In this document: positions 1 to 7,828 of the stretch, piece by piece
Layout: each line of letters begins with the position of its first letter
Position numbering within the stretch: position 1 is the first letter of the stretch
NCBI RefSeq assembly: GCF_030269445.1
Contig: NZ_BSTJ01000004.1
Span: forward strand, 620,001-684,000
Direction: 5' to 3'
DNA: 64,000 bases
From: Actinoallomurus iriomotensis
GTDB taxonomy: Bacteria; Actinomycetota; Actinomycetes; Streptosporangiales; Streptosporangiaceae
Notes under the pieces: generated by a model
What the model saw: the letters and a program-made list of their open reading frames with translations, nothing else
Database searches by the model: none
What the model was told of the DNA's origin: nothing
Translations under genes and position numbers: made by a program

Positions 1-36
1 GGGGCCCACGCCGCACGCCCGACTAATGTCCGGAAC

Positions 37-456
37 ATGTCTGATGAGAGTTCGAAGCATGACTTCATCCGTCGCTTCCTGGACACCTATGAGCGGCACG
101 ACCTCGACACCCTGTGGACCTTCTACCACCCGGACTGCCGCTTCACCGTGCTCAGCCGGTTCGGCATCGATCCCACCTGGGACAACTACAAGGCCTTCAT
201 GACCACCTTCATCAACGCCTTTCCCGACATCCACCACACGATCGAGAAGCTGGTGGTCGACGGCCCCGACGTGTGGGCGCTGTACACGATGGAGGGCACG
301 CACCGCGGGGCGCTGCGCGGCGTCGAGCCGACCGGGCGGAAGGTGCGGTACTCGATCGTGGCGATGTACCAGGTAGACGGTGAGCAGATCACCGAGGCCG
401 ACTTCGTCTCGGACGACCTGCGCATGATGCGCCAGCTGGGCGCGATACCCTCCTGA
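37..456 (+). CDS. SnoaL-like nuclear-transport-factor-2 fold protein (ester cyclase/isomerase-like)
   Basis: This 139-residue protein has the length and pattern of the SnoaL/NTF2-like fold: an N-terminal helix ending FLDTYERHDLDTLWTFYHPD, then a beta-rich half with EGTHRG and a late VSDDL segment. Family members are small cone-shaped domains that act as polyketide cyclases, ketosteroid isomerase-like enzymes or ligand binders. The conserved FYHPDCRF and EGTHRGAL segments are what I recognise; the substrate cannot be told. The ATG follows a weak GGAAC. The gene stands alone at the window edge with a 200-base gap downstream, so it gives no pathway context. Confidence 0.8.
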   Translation: MSDESSKHDFIRRFLDTYERHDLDTLWTFYHPDCRFTVLSRFGIDPTWDNYKAFMTTFINAFPDIHHTIEKLVVDGPDVWALYTMEGTHRGALRGVEPTGRKVRYSIVAMYQVDGEQITEADFVSDDLRMMRQLGAIPS

Positions 457-658
457 CTCTCTACGCAGGAACCCGCCAGGCCGGTGAGCCGCGCGACGGT
501 GCTGGACGGACTGTCCGCCGTCTTCCCGAGTCTGCGGCCGGCCGGGTCATCAGGAGCCTGAGGCGATGCCTTGACCTCCGTGTGAGCCTGGGGCCGGCCC
601 GCTAGGATGACAATCTTCGACTGGCGTAAAGCCCGCGGAGTCCTGAAGGCGAACGCCA
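457..658. other. Intergenic gap, 202 bases
   Basis: I see no gene here. A GC-rich block (around 575-600) contains a TTGACC near 570 and TAGGAT near 603, but the spacing between them is too long for a standard promoter. The last 20 bases hold a GAAGG about 9 bases before the next ATG, which is a usable ribosome binding site. Confidence 0.4.
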
Positions 659-1420
659 ATGACGAACCTCGATCGGACGCACGCACGACTTCGCCTCGAC
701 GCCGCGCTGGATGGCATGGCCGCCACTTTTGGTGGGATGACCGCCCGTCCCGACGAGCACAATTGTGAGTGCCACTGGGGCAGCGCAGAAGACCTCGCCC
801 GCCTGAAGATCCCAGATGTGGAGCTGAGCCCTGACCTCCTCGGGCGAACGTGGCGGGCTCCCGGCTGGAACGACCACGGAGCGGTGCTGCGCCGCATCCT
901 GCCCCAACTCGTGACGGCTCTCGTCAGCGGCCGTGTGGAGCCTCTTTTCGGCCTGGAGGAAGTCGGCCAATCGTTTGCCCACGGTCAGTGGCAGAAATGG
1001 CCTGCCGAGCAGGCTGCGGCGGTGCAGGAATTTCTCCTGGCCTGGTGGGCGTACAGCCTCGCTACCCCCAAAACCCCCGTGCCCGCGTACGAGGTCCTGG
1101 CGCTGTGCGCGGAGGCCTCCAGAACGCTCAGCCCCTGGCTTGCCTTTTGGGAGGCGCTGGCCAACCCCGTGGCCGACCAGCATCTGGCCGAAGCCGTGGC
1201 CCACTGGCAATACGACCTGCTGCTAGACGACCTCCCTTGGGACGCTTGGATCAACAAGGAAGACATGTGTGACGTGCTGACCGCCTGGCTGATTCGTCAC
1301 GCCCCCGCACGTCTCCGGTCTCACGGCGCGCCTGAGGAGTTGCTTCACCGGGTGCGGCTTCTCAGCCTCGACGCGCCCGCGCGTTGGGAGGACCCGCACT
1401 GGCCCTACCCCCCAGCCTGA
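659..1420 (+). CDS. Hypothetical protein, 253 aa
   Basis: I do not recognise this family. The product is a soluble, Trp-rich (more than 10 Trp), mostly helical-looking protein with no signal peptide or membrane segment. The N-terminal third carries a HNCECHWG segment with two cysteines and two histidines that could bind metal, although no second cluster is seen. The rest is amphipathic helix (LLDDLPWDAWIN, LTAWLIRHAPARL). The start at 659 is supported by GAAGG upstream. It lies in a stretch of lone hypothetical genes with lower GC than the rest of the window, and an acquired origin is possible. Confidence 0.7.
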   Translation: MTNLDRTHARLRLDAALDGMAATFGGMTARPDEHNCECHWGSAEDLARLKIPDVELSPDLLGRTWRAPGWNDHGAVLRRILPQLVTALVSGRVEPLFGLEEVGQSFAHGQWQKWPAEQAAAVQEFLLAWWAYSLATPKTPVPAYEVLALCAEASRTLSPWLAFWEALANPVADQHLAEAVAHWQYDLLLDDLPWDAWINKEDMCDVLTAWLIRHAPARLRSHGAPEELLHRVRLLSLDAPARWEDPHWPYPPA

Positions 1421-1451
1421 GCCTCATGCGTGTGCCCGGGAGTGACCGCTG

Positions 1452-1457
1452 TTGACA
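1452..1457 (+). promoter_or_regulatory. Possible -35 element TTGACA
   Basis: A consensus TTGACA lies 29 bases before the ATG at 1486. No good -10 hexamer follows at 16-18 bases (the best is TACTGG at 1473), so this is only a weak promoter candidate for the small gene that follows. Confidence 0.3.
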
Positions 1458-1485
1458 GTTGTTCACCGGGGCTACTGGCACGTTA

Positions 1486-1857
1486 ATGGCACGATGGCAG
1501 ACTGACTGCGTGGATCGAACGACCCTCGTGGAACTGCTGGATCCCCGCTGGGCGACGGACTCCGCCTGTCGGCAGGCGCTCCTCGGCGGAGCTCCCTTCA
1601 ACTTTTCCGAGCACGAGCCCATCCCGGTAGACGACTTGGTGGCCACCTACCGGGTGCGCGAACGCACGACCACCGAAGCGGGCATCTCTACCCTTGGTTT
1701 CGCTGAGGCCCTGCTACGCCTCCGGACCAGTGGTCTGGAGAAGGTCCGGATCGGCTCTGTCAACGACCTCGACCACCGCCGCAGCTTCGTTTGCTTCGTG
1801 GCCGCGGATGGCTCCCGAATCGTGTCCTGTATCGGCGTCAGCCAACGATGCGGGTAG
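1486..1857 (+). CDS. Hypothetical protein, about 123 aa
   Basis: A small soluble protein I cannot assign. It contains a predicted alpha/beta domain with NDLDHRRSFVCFVAADGSRIVSC near the C-terminus, a strand-turn-strand pattern typical of small immunity- or SMI-like hypothetical proteins, but no named family fits. Frame and codon bias support coding. The start is uncertain: ATG at 1486 was chosen; a TTG at 1459 or a GTG at 1510 are alternatives. No convincing ribosome binding site is visible, so translation may be leaderless from the TTGACA upstream. Confidence 0.5.
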   Translation: MARWQTDCVDRTTLVELLDPRWATDSACRQALLGGAPFNFSEHEPIPVDDLVATYRVRERTTTEAGISTLGFAEALLRLRTSGLEKVRIGSVNDLDHRRSFVCFVAADGSRIVSCIGVSQRCG

Positions 1858-1971
1858 ACCACCCGCAACACGCGCCCGCTCTCCCCCGCCGGAGGCATTT
1901 AAGCGCTCAGCCCCTGGCCGTTGGGATGAGTAGAGTGTGGGCAGTTCCGCCTGTTGCCTTAAAGAGTGCCG

Positions 1972-2397
1972 ATGCCGCGGAGGCGGCCTCGTGAGCTTCG
2001 GCGGTTGGCTCGTCACCGTCCTGGTTGGCACGACGTTCCCCACGTTCCTGGTCTCCCTGGCTTCGTTCAGCAAGAGGTACAGCAGGTCGAGTTGCGGTCG
2101 GCTTCGGATTGGGCGCGCTTCGGTCTGTGGCCGGGGGTGGTCGTCGATGCTCTTGCTGGGTGGTCCCGGACGTCTCGTTCGCCGGCGGCCCTTGAGTTTC
2201 ATCCATGTGGTTGCTGCGGTCGTTCGAGCCGTCAGATCCTCCAAGAGGTCATGGATCTGTTGTCCGCTCCGTCCGCGCGCGCTTTGGAAGCGCTTGTCGG
2301 GCCGCTTGATGAGGCGTTTCTACGCCGGACTTTGCCGGACCCGCTGGCGCCTTACGACCGGCCGTGGTGGCAGCGGCGATGCGAACAACAGGCGTGA
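1972..2397 (+). CDS. Hypothetical protein with HPCGCCG cysteine motif, about 141 aa
   Basis: This reading frame looks real rather than the longer overlapping frame: it has sensible composition with an N-terminal basic helix, an SASDWARFGLWPGVVVDAL segment, and HPCGCCGRSSR near the middle, which resembles a small Cys/His metal site. The C-terminus ends PYDRPWWQRRCEQQA. I do not know a named family. The start could be the GTG at 1966 or the ATG at 1972, both behind AAAGAG. A GC-rich hairpin follows the stop at 2413-2445, consistent with a terminator. Confidence 0.5.
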   Translation: MPRRRPRELRRLARHRPGWHDVPHVPGLPGFVQQEVQQVELRSASDWARFGLWPGVVVDALAGWSRTSRSPAALEFHPCGCCGRSSRQILQEVMDLLSAPSARALEALVGPLDEAFLRRTLPDPLAPYDRPWWQRRCEQQA

Positions 2398-2412
2398 CGT
2401 GCGACTTCGTGA

Positions 2413-2445
2413 GCCGCCCGCTCCGGCACGGCCGAAGCGGGCGGC
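2413..2445 (+). terminator. Stem-loop terminator candidate
   Basis: GCCGCCCGCT (2413-2422) pairs perfectly with AGCGGGCGGC (2436-2445) around a 13-base loop, 15 bases after the stop of the preceding gene. There is no U tract, which is usual for actinomycete terminators. Confidence 0.5.
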
Positions 2446-2472
2446 CTGCGGCGGCGCGCAGCGTCGCCGCAG

Positions 2473-2682
2473 GACTTTCAAGAGGCCACCGCCAGGTCGT
2501 TCGACGCTCACTGCGAGGGCCCGTCCGAGTCATGGATTCCGCCGAACCTCACCGCTCTGGTCCTGGCCGCGAGGAACACCGGCCTTCGCCGCTTCTTCCC
2601 CTTCACCGCTCATGAGAATCTCCGCTTCGGCCTCCGGAGCCTCGCGAGCGGTCGGCCGACCGCATCAGGTGCTCGGGGATGA
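2473..2682 (+). pseudogene. Start-less remnant, possibly DUF6193-like C-terminus
   Basis: Between two genes, frame 1 reads through a sensible protein piece containing ALVLAARNTGLRRFFPFTAHENL and then stops at 2680-2682, with no start codon and an in-frame stop at 2410. The LRRFFPFTxHxxLRF pattern resembles the C-terminal part of DUF6193-type natural-product-associated proteins as I remember them. This is inference from a short match; the piece could also be a chance open frame in GC-rich DNA. It fits the decayed look of this stretch. Confidence 0.3.
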
Positions 2683-2713
2683 CATGGCCTGGGACGGCAG
2701 GCAGGATGCGGCG

Positions 2714-3151
2714 GTGAGCATCATCGTCGAGTTCTTTGTCGCGCCGGACGATGCGGCTGCGGCCGGTGTGTTGGATGCCGGACCGGAGGGTGTCTTCGAG
2801 TCGGTGCCGTTCGGTAACTTCGTCGCCGGTACGGCTGTGATCGAGTGGGAGAGCATTCTGACCGGCCGTGCCTCCGCCGACCTTGTCGCGCTCGGTATGC
2901 CGCGCATCGTCGCCGATGCACGGGACGGTGGCTTGAGCCTGGTCTTCGCGTTCTCCTCTGCCCTTCGCTCCGAGTTGGCTGCGGCCGATGACGCCCGGCT
3001 CGACCGTGTTGCCTCGGAATGGGCTCGGCGAGATGCCGTCGACGGCGACGCGTTCGACCCGGAGATGGCGCGGATCATCCTCGATGATGTCGCCGGCTTG
3101 GCACGGCTGGCCGAACAGGACGATCACGAGGTGTACTGCCGGCTGGCATGA
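2714..3151 (+). CDS. Hypothetical protein, 145 aa
   Basis: A compact acidic soluble protein starting MSIIVEFFVAP, with alternating strands and helices (GVFESVPFGNF, AVIEWESILTG) and an ending DDHEVYCRLA. Similar-looking small proteins of unknown function are common in Streptomyces relatives, but I know no function. The GTG at 2714 was chosen because AGGA sits 8 bases upstream and the preceding residues look non-coding; an ATG at 2684 is the alternative. The same frame stays open back to 1937, but that upstream part is Arg/Pro-rich shadow translation. Confidence 0.6.
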   Translation: MSIIVEFFVAPDDAAAAGVLDAGPEGVFESVPFGNFVAGTAVIEWESILTGRASADLVALGMPRIVADARDGGLSLVFAFSSALRSELAAADDARLDRVASEWARRDAVDGDAFDPEMARIILDDVAGLARLAEQDDHEVYCRLA

Positions 3152-3218
3152 CCTTCGACGCAGGTGCCTGGTCGGCGAGGTAATAGCCTGCGGGCGTCCA
3201 TGAAGGCTTGGAGATGCC

Positions 3219-3797
3219 TTGGATCAGAAGCGCTTCGATGCGCTGACGGCGCTGTGGAGCGACCGGTGGGGTGGGGCACCGTCCGCCTACGAGCTGAAAG
3301 ATCGATTTCGGGACAGGTGGGTGAGGTTCCACAGCCTTCCCGGCTCGAAGCGGTATCCCGACACCGAAGAGCAGCTTGGCGTCGTGCTCGGACGGCACCA
3401 CACCATCCTTCAGGAACTCGGCACCGCAGAAGGCCTGTATGTCATCGCCGACTCCTACCACGGGCCCGAGTGGCGCTGGCGGCCGGACCGCAGCCTGCAC
3501 CCGGACGCGGTGCTGTGGTACACGCTGACGTCAGAAGACGGCACAGAGCTTGAGCCTGCGACGGAGATCGAACTCCGCGCGAGTTGGATGCCCTACGAGC
3601 CGGCTCTGCTGGATCCACTCTTGCGGGCCGTCGCGGACGACCAGCTCGGCTTCGTGATCCTCGCTCCGAGTGATCTGCGCTGGCTGTATCACCCCTACGA
3701 CGGCGGCGCAGACCTCATCACCTCCACGGTCCAAGAACGGGATGCGTTCGAACAGCGACACAGCGCCTGGCTGTCGAGCCACCCATTGGGGCTCTAG
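3219..3797 (+). CDS. DUF3885 domain-containing protein, 192 aa
   Basis: The N-terminal half (RWVRFHSLPGSKRYP, then a RHHTILQEL block) matches my memory of DUF3885, a small domain of unknown function found in Bacillus and actinomycetes, often near polymorphic-toxin or immunity genes. The C-terminal half contains DLRWLYHPYDGGADLI, typical of these proteins. There is no signal or membrane segment. It is intact by length. Its neighbours are other orphan hypotheticals, including a DUF1963 protein on the opposite strand, so an immunity-type role is possible but not shown. Confidence 0.7.
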   Translation: MDQKRFDALTALWSDRWGGAPSAYELKDRFRDRWVRFHSLPGSKRYPDTEEQLGVVLGRHHTILQELGTAEGLYVIADSYHGPEWRWRPDRSLHPDAVLWYTLTSEDGTELEPATEIELRASWMPYEPALLDPLLRAVADDQLGFVILAPSDLRWLYHPYDGGADLITSTVQERDAFEQRHSAWLSSHPLGL

Positions 3798-3892
3798 CCC
3801 GGCTGCTCAAGACACAAGGTCGTGCATCGTGACCGTGATCGGGCACGCGCGCAGCCGGGCTGAACCTCTGACCTCCTGCGCCGGTCATTCCA

Positions 3893-4771
3893 TCAGTCGC
3901 GCTGCCAGGTGAAGAGCGCCGCATCGAATCTGCGGGTCGCCAGGTCATGTGGGCGCATCAACCAGTACAGGCATCCGGCGCCGCCCCATCTCATTCCGGC
4001 CTGCTCGTCGCTGTCGAACTGAGCGAGCAGGGTCCAGCGCAGGGCCTCTTCACGCAAAGCCGGGTTACCGTAAGGCACGGCACCGTCGAGCCGGGTATGA
4101 GCGACGTCGAGTTCGACCGCCTCCTGGATCGGGTCGGCATGACCACTGATGCGATGCCGCCCCGGAGCCTTGGGCATCAGGTCCCACAAAGCCTCCCCGA
4201 ACGACTTCTGGTTCGAGGAGTCGCTCATGAACGCGTGGATGTCGTCGTCCAAATGAGCGATCGCTTCCCTGAAAACGGGGCTGTCCCAGGCAGGCCCGGT
4301 GGTGAACAGCTCTCCCGCCAACTCGACAAGGGAATACGGTTCGATACCAGCCGGACCATTGCGCTCACTCACCGGCGTGCCGGCCGGTATGTAGACCACA
4401 CGTGCCGCGGCACGGTTCTCCGGGTCTCCTCGAACCGTTGGCGGCCATCCGGAATACGGATCGCTGCCGACTTGACCATCCGCGCAGAAGAACAACAGCG
4501 TGCCGGTGCGTGGCATGGACAGTGTGCTCGACGGCAGCTGACCGCAGTCGATCTCGGCGACGAAGGCCAACGGCCCATAGCCGTCCCAGTGCGGCCAGGC
4601 GAACCCGTCCGGAAGAACAGGAACACCGCCGAGCTGGCCGACGAGAGGCTCATCCTCATCTGCTGCCCTGAGGTGAAGGCTCGGACGCAGGAGACCGACC
4701 CACTGATCGGCAACTGCGGGAGGAAGCTCACGTCGCGCAAGCCGCACCAACGATGCGTGCCCTATCGCCAT
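3893..4771 (-). CDS. DUF1963 (YwqG-like) domain protein, 292 aa
   Basis: The protein carries the DUF1963 pattern: an N-terminal VGQLGGVPVLPDGFAWPHWDG (proline-rich loop), LAFVAEIDCGQLP, GTLLFFCADG, and a C-terminal LLAQFDSDEQAGMRWGGAGCLYWLMRPHDL. This family of YwqG-like proteins has no firmly known function and is often found with SMI1/KNR4-type genes. The ATG at 4771 was chosen because the open frame upstream runs into IS3 transposase remnant sequence. The gene is convergent with the DUF3885 gene. It has probably lost its native promoter to the transposon insertion, which lies about 100 bases upstream. Confidence 0.75.
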   Translation of the reverse strand: MAIGHASLVRLARRELPPAVADQWVGLLRPSLHLRAADEDEPLVGQLGGVPVLPDGFAWPHWDGYGPLAFVAEIDCGQLPSSTLSMPRTGTLLFFCADGQVGSDPYSGWPPTVRGDPENRAAARVVYIPAGTPVSERNGPAGIEPYSLVELAGELFTTGPAWDSPVFREAIAHLDDDIHAFMSDSSNQKSFGEALWDLMPKAPGRHRISGHADPIQEAVELDVAHTRLDGAVPYGNPALREEALRWTLLAQFDSDEQAGMRWGGAGCLYWLMRPHDLATRRFDAALFTWQRD

Positions 4772-4874
4772 GCGCGTGATGCTCTCATGGCCCGAAGGCG
4801 GCAAGGCGTGCGGAGGGGCCTTGACCCCGAACTTCGGACACGGGTTCATCCGGCCAGGGACAACGTGGTCGACT

Positions 4875-5167
4875 TCGCGATCAAGGTGTTCTCTTAGTCG
4901 ATCGGGGACATCTGCCCGAGGTGGGAGTGGCGGCGGCGGGTGTTGTAGCGGTGTGCCCAGCCGAACACGGCCGGCGGCGACCCGCGGGGCGCCGTAGGTG
5001 CCGGACGAGTCGGTGTGGATCTCGCGGATCTGCTCGGCCAGAGCGACATCGGCCGCCTCGCGCGCGGCCGGGCCGGTGCGGTGTTCACTCAGTGGTAGAA
5101 GCTGACGCGCCTGCGGCAGCGCCGCGGGGGCAAGTCCCGAGAGAGTGATCAGGCGGGCAACGATCAC
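4875..5167 (-). pseudogene. IS3-family transposase (OrfB) remnant
   Basis: On the minus strand one frame encodes ALAEQIREIHTDSSGTYGAPRV, the N-terminal DDE-region motif of IS3 OrfB. A second frame about 100 bases later encodes WAHRYNTRRRHSHLGQMSP, the OrfB C-terminus. The roughly 200 residues of catalytic core between them are missing. Nonsense changes are also visible: the expected SFYHW reads SFYH-stop near 5090-5100, and the C-terminal SPIDYE reads SPID-stop at about 4895. The element therefore cannot make transposase. No terminal repeats could be recognised. Confidence 0.75.
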
Positions 5168-5250
5168 ACGGAGGGTACGCGGAACGGGGCCCCGCCTACG
5201 GGCCCGAAAAGATGAAGAGATCCGCTCCGGTCTTTGGCAGAGTGCCGGGT

Positions 5251-5697
5251 GTGACGAACAGCGCCGAGGATGTCCTTATCGAGACAGGGGCCGGTGATCA
5301 CGCGCTGTCGGCGCGGCTCAACCAGGAACTCCATGATTACAACGTGCAGGTGACCGGTGCGGACGACCAGGCTGAGCTCTCCGTGCGGGCCGTTGATGCC
5401 GACGGTGAGCTGGTCGGCGGGCTGACCGGCTGGACATGGGCCGGCTGCGGCGGCGTAGAACTGCTGTGGGTCCGCGCCGACCGTCGCGGTGAGTCCTGGG
5501 GGCGGGCGCTGATGGACGCGGCGGAGACCGAGGCCCGGCGGCGGGGCTGCACGCAGATGATCGTCTCCACGCTGTCGTTCCAAGCTCCCGGCTTCTATCG
5601 CAGCCTCGGATACGTCGAGACCGGCCGTACGGAGGGACATCCGATCGGCCACGCCGACCTGCACTTCACCAAGCAACTCGGGCCCGCCGTCGACTGA
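5251..5697 (+). CDS. GNAT family N-acetyltransferase, 148 aa
   Basis: A typical GNAT fold: LVGGLTGWTWAG (beta strands), VELLWVRADRRGESWGRALMDAAETEARRRGC (acetyl-CoA loop with the R/Q-x-x-G-x-G/A-like RRGESWG), then APGFYRSLGYVETGR (the xFYxxxGF motif). The family transfers acetyl groups from acetyl-CoA to small amines; this subgroup (often called YkkB/Smi-like) has no fixed substrate. The GTG at 5251 was preferred to an ATG at 5212 because the extra 13 residues are not family-like and lack a ribosome binding site. Confidence 0.8.
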   Translation: MTNSAEDVLIETGAGDHALSARLNQELHDYNVQVTGADDQAELSVRAVDADGELVGGLTGWTWAGCGGVELLWVRADRRGESWGRALMDAAETEARRRGCTQMIVSTLSFQAPGFYRSLGYVETGRTEGHPIGHADLHFTKQLGPAVD

Positions 5698-5765
5698 CGG
5701 CACCTCAACCACCCACTCAGCTCGGCTCCCGCGGTGCAGCCGCTCGGAGCCGGTGGCGGTTTCGT

Positions 5766-6083
5766 CTAGAGGCGGATGAGGTCTTCGCGGCTCCCGGGGT
5801 CGGTGGCGGTGCCGTAGCGGACGATCGCGTAGGCCGGCCTGATGGTGGAGTCGCGGAGGGCGGGCTCCATTGCTGTGAAGAGGTCGCCTGCGTGAGGGCC
5901 GTAGGCGTAGAGCACGGCTTCGCCCCCGCCGAACTCATTGCCGTCGAACTCTCCGGCGTCCGCGTCCTCGATTGCGGCGGCCAGTGTTCGCTGAAGGGCG
6001 TAGACGGCGGCGCGTTCATCCTCGGACCCGTACCTGTCGTCACCGAGCTTGAGATGGACGATGACTGCGTGTTCGCCGACCAT
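5766..6083 (-). CDS. Small hypothetical protein, 105 aa
   Basis: An acidic single-domain protein starting MVGEHAVIVHLKLGDDRYGSEDER, with a central GEFDGNEFGGGEAVLYAYG segment. It looks like a ferredoxin-like alpha+beta domain with a conserved Gly-rich acidic turn. I know similar uncharacterised actinomycete proteins but no function. The start is well supported by AAGGGAG seven bases before the ATG. It is divergent from the VOC gene at 6151, and the two share a promoter region of 67 bases. Confidence 0.65.
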   Translation of the reverse strand: MVGEHAVIVHLKLGDDRYGSEDERAAVYALQRTLAAAIEDADAGEFDGNEFGGGEAVLYAYGPHAGDLFTAMEPALRDSTIRPAYAIVRYGTATDPGSREDLIRL

Positions 6084-6150
6084 GATGCTCCCTTGGCCAT
6101 TGGGCCGTTCCGCGCCCGTTCCGTGCTGATCGCGACCCTATGATGGCCCG

Positions 6151-6585
6151 ATGGCGTCGGTTAAGCAGGTCCAGGTCACCTTCGACTGCGCGGAACCTGA
6201 GCGCTTGGCTCGCTTCTGGTGCGAGGTGTTGGGGTACGTCGTACCGCCGCCGCCGGAGGGGTTCGCCACGTGGGACGAATACGATCGCACGCTGCCGCCT
6301 GAGCGTCAGGGTGCGGCGTTCGCATGCATGGATCCCTCAGGGGTGGGCCCGCGGCTGTTCTTCCAGCGCGTTCCCGAAGGCAAGGTCGTCAAGAATCGGG
6401 TGCATCTCGACGTGCGGGTCGGCACCGGGCTCGTGGGTGAGGAGCGCCTGGCCGCGCTCGAGGCCGAATGCGCACGGCTGGTCGCGCTCGGCGCGGTACG
6501 CGTGCGACTGTTGCGGGCGGACGAGTACAACGAGTCGTGCCTCGTGATGCAGGACATCGAGGGCAACGAGTTCGATCTCGACTGA
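6151..6585 (+). CDS. VOC (glyoxalase/bleomycin-resistance-like) protein, 144 aa
   Basis: The start VQVTFDCAEPERLARFWCEVLGY and the end CLVMQDIEGNEFDLD are the two beta-alpha-beta-beta-beta module signatures of the vicinal-oxygen-chelate superfamily in the glyoxalase-like subgroup. Such proteins bind a divalent metal or sequester small molecules; the substrate cannot be told. The final GNEFDL carries the usual metal-ligand glutamate. The gene is complete and lies convergent with the gentisate operon, whose last gene ends 42 bases downstream. Confidence 0.85.
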   Translation: MASVKQVQVTFDCAEPERLARFWCEVLGYVVPPPPEGFATWDEYDRTLPPERQGAAFACMDPSGVGPRLFFQRVPEGKVVKNRVHLDVRVGTGLVGEERLAALEAECARLVALGAVRVRLLRADEYNESCLVMQDIEGNEFDLD

Positions 6586-6627
6586 TGACGATGCGGCCGC
6601 GTCGCTGCGGATGGGCCCGGAAGCCCT

Positions 6628-7803
6628 TCAGCCGTACAGCCAGTCGGTGTACCGGTGGTCGTGCGGGTCGCGCCGGCGGAACAGTTCGTTGCGCAGCAGC
6701 CGGCCTACGCCGTCCACGTGCCAGATGTCGCCCCAGGTCCGGGCGGTGTCCTGTACCCCGGCGGTGCGCTCGGTGCGTTCGGCCTCGTACCGCTTGAGTG
6801 CGTCCGTCCACTCCGGCGGCGCGGTGTCCCCAAGCTCGCGGGCCAGGCAGTGGGCGTCCTCGATCGCCTGGCAGGCGCCCTGCGCCAGATACTGCAGCAT
6901 GGGATGCGCGGCGTCGCCGGTCAGGACCAGCCGGCCGTCGGTCCACTTCGGGATCGGCGGGCGGTCGTACATCGGCCAGCGGCGGTCGCGCCACAGTGAC
7001 TCCAGCCCGGTCCGTACGTCCGCGCACGCTCCGGCGAACGCCGTGTCCAGCTCCTCCGGGCCGCCCCACTCCGGCTCGCCCCGCCGGTACGCCGGGGACG
7101 CGAACACCGCGACCGTGTTGAGGACCTCACCGCGCCGCAGCGCGTACTGCACCAGGTGGCAGCCGGGGCCGACGTGGACCACGACGTCGCGGAAGGTGTC
7201 CCGGTCGATCCTCGAGCCGAGGTCCGCCACGGGGAACGCGCCCCGGTAGGCGACGTACCCCGAGCAGACCGGGCGGTCGTCGCTGAGCCTGGCCCGCAGG
7301 GTGGAGTGCAGCCCGTCGGCGGCGACGGCGAGGGGTGCCCGGTGCTCGCCCAGTCGGCTGCGCACCGTCGCGCCGTCGGCGTCCGGCACGACGTCCTGGA
7401 CGTCGCAGTCCGCGACCATCTCCACCCCCGCCCGCTCGCAGGCGCGGACCAGGATGGCGAGCAGGTCGCTGCGGTGGATGACGACGTACGGGGCGCCGTA
7501 GCGACGCACGAAGTCGTCGTCGAGATCCTGATGGGTCAGCTCGCTTCCGTCCAGCGCGTCCTTGAACAGCAGCCGGCGGGGCACGACGCCGGCCTGGAGG
7601 ACCTCGTCGAGCAGGCCCCAGTCCTTCAGGATCCGCGTGGCGTTGGGCGCCATCTGCAGGCCGGCGCCGACCTCGGTGAACTTCGGGGCGCGTTCGAGGA
7701 CGGAGACCGCGTGCCCGGTGGAGGCCAGCGCGTAGGCGGTCGCGAGCCCCCCGATGCCTCCACCGACGACCACGATGCCGGCGGGACCGGGTGCGGAGTT
7801 CAT
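6628..7803 (-). CDS. FAD-dependent aromatic hydroxylase (3-hydroxybenzoate 6-hydroxylase type)
   Basis: A class A flavoprotein monooxygenase of 391 residues. It has the Rossmann GGGIGGL motif near residue 13, the DG motif (AADGLHSTLR) and the TGDAAHPMLQYLAQGACQAIEDA flavin-ribityl motif near residue 290. It resembles 3-hydroxybenzoate 6-hydroxylase/salicylate hydroxylase, which would use NAD(P)H and O2 to make gentisate (2,5-dihydroxybenzoate). Context supports this: it is the last gene of an operon holding gentisate dioxygenase, maleylpyruvate isomerase and fumarylpyruvate hydrolase. Salicylate 5-hydroxylation is an alternative to 3-hydroxybenzoate, as sequence alone does not fix the substrate. 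Confidence 0.85.
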   Translation of the reverse strand: MNSAPGPAGIVVVGGGIGGLATAYALASTGHAVSVLERAPKFTEVGAGLQMAPNATRILKDWGLLDEVLQAGVVPRRLLFKDALDGSELTHQDLDDDFVRRYGAPYVVIHRSDLLAILVRACERAGVEMVADCDVQDVVPDADGATVRSRLGEHRAPLAVAADGLHSTLRARLSDDRPVCSGYVAYRGAFPVADLGSRIDRDTFRDVVVHVGPGCHLVQYALRRGEVLNTVAVFASPAYRRGEPEWGGPEELDTAFAGACADVRTGLESLWRDRRWPMYDRPPIPKWTDGRLVLTGDAAHPMLQYLAQGACQAIEDAHCLARELGDTAPPEWTDALKRYEAERTERTAGVQDTARTWGDIWHVDGVGRLLRNELFRRRDPHDHRYTDWLYG

Positions 7804-7828
7804 CGTCGTGTTCCTTTTCGTCGTTCGT

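Noticed and set aside
1937-2713. N-terminal extension of the 145-residue hypothetical (frame open from 1937)
   Set aside because: The upstream 259 codons are Arg/Pro/Ser-rich and overlap a better frame (1972-2397) and a DUF6193-like piece; the GTG at 2714 has a ribosome binding site.
3947-4897. + strand open frame of 316 codons opposite the DUF1963 gene
   Set aside because: No motif, while the minus strand shows DUF1963 blocks.
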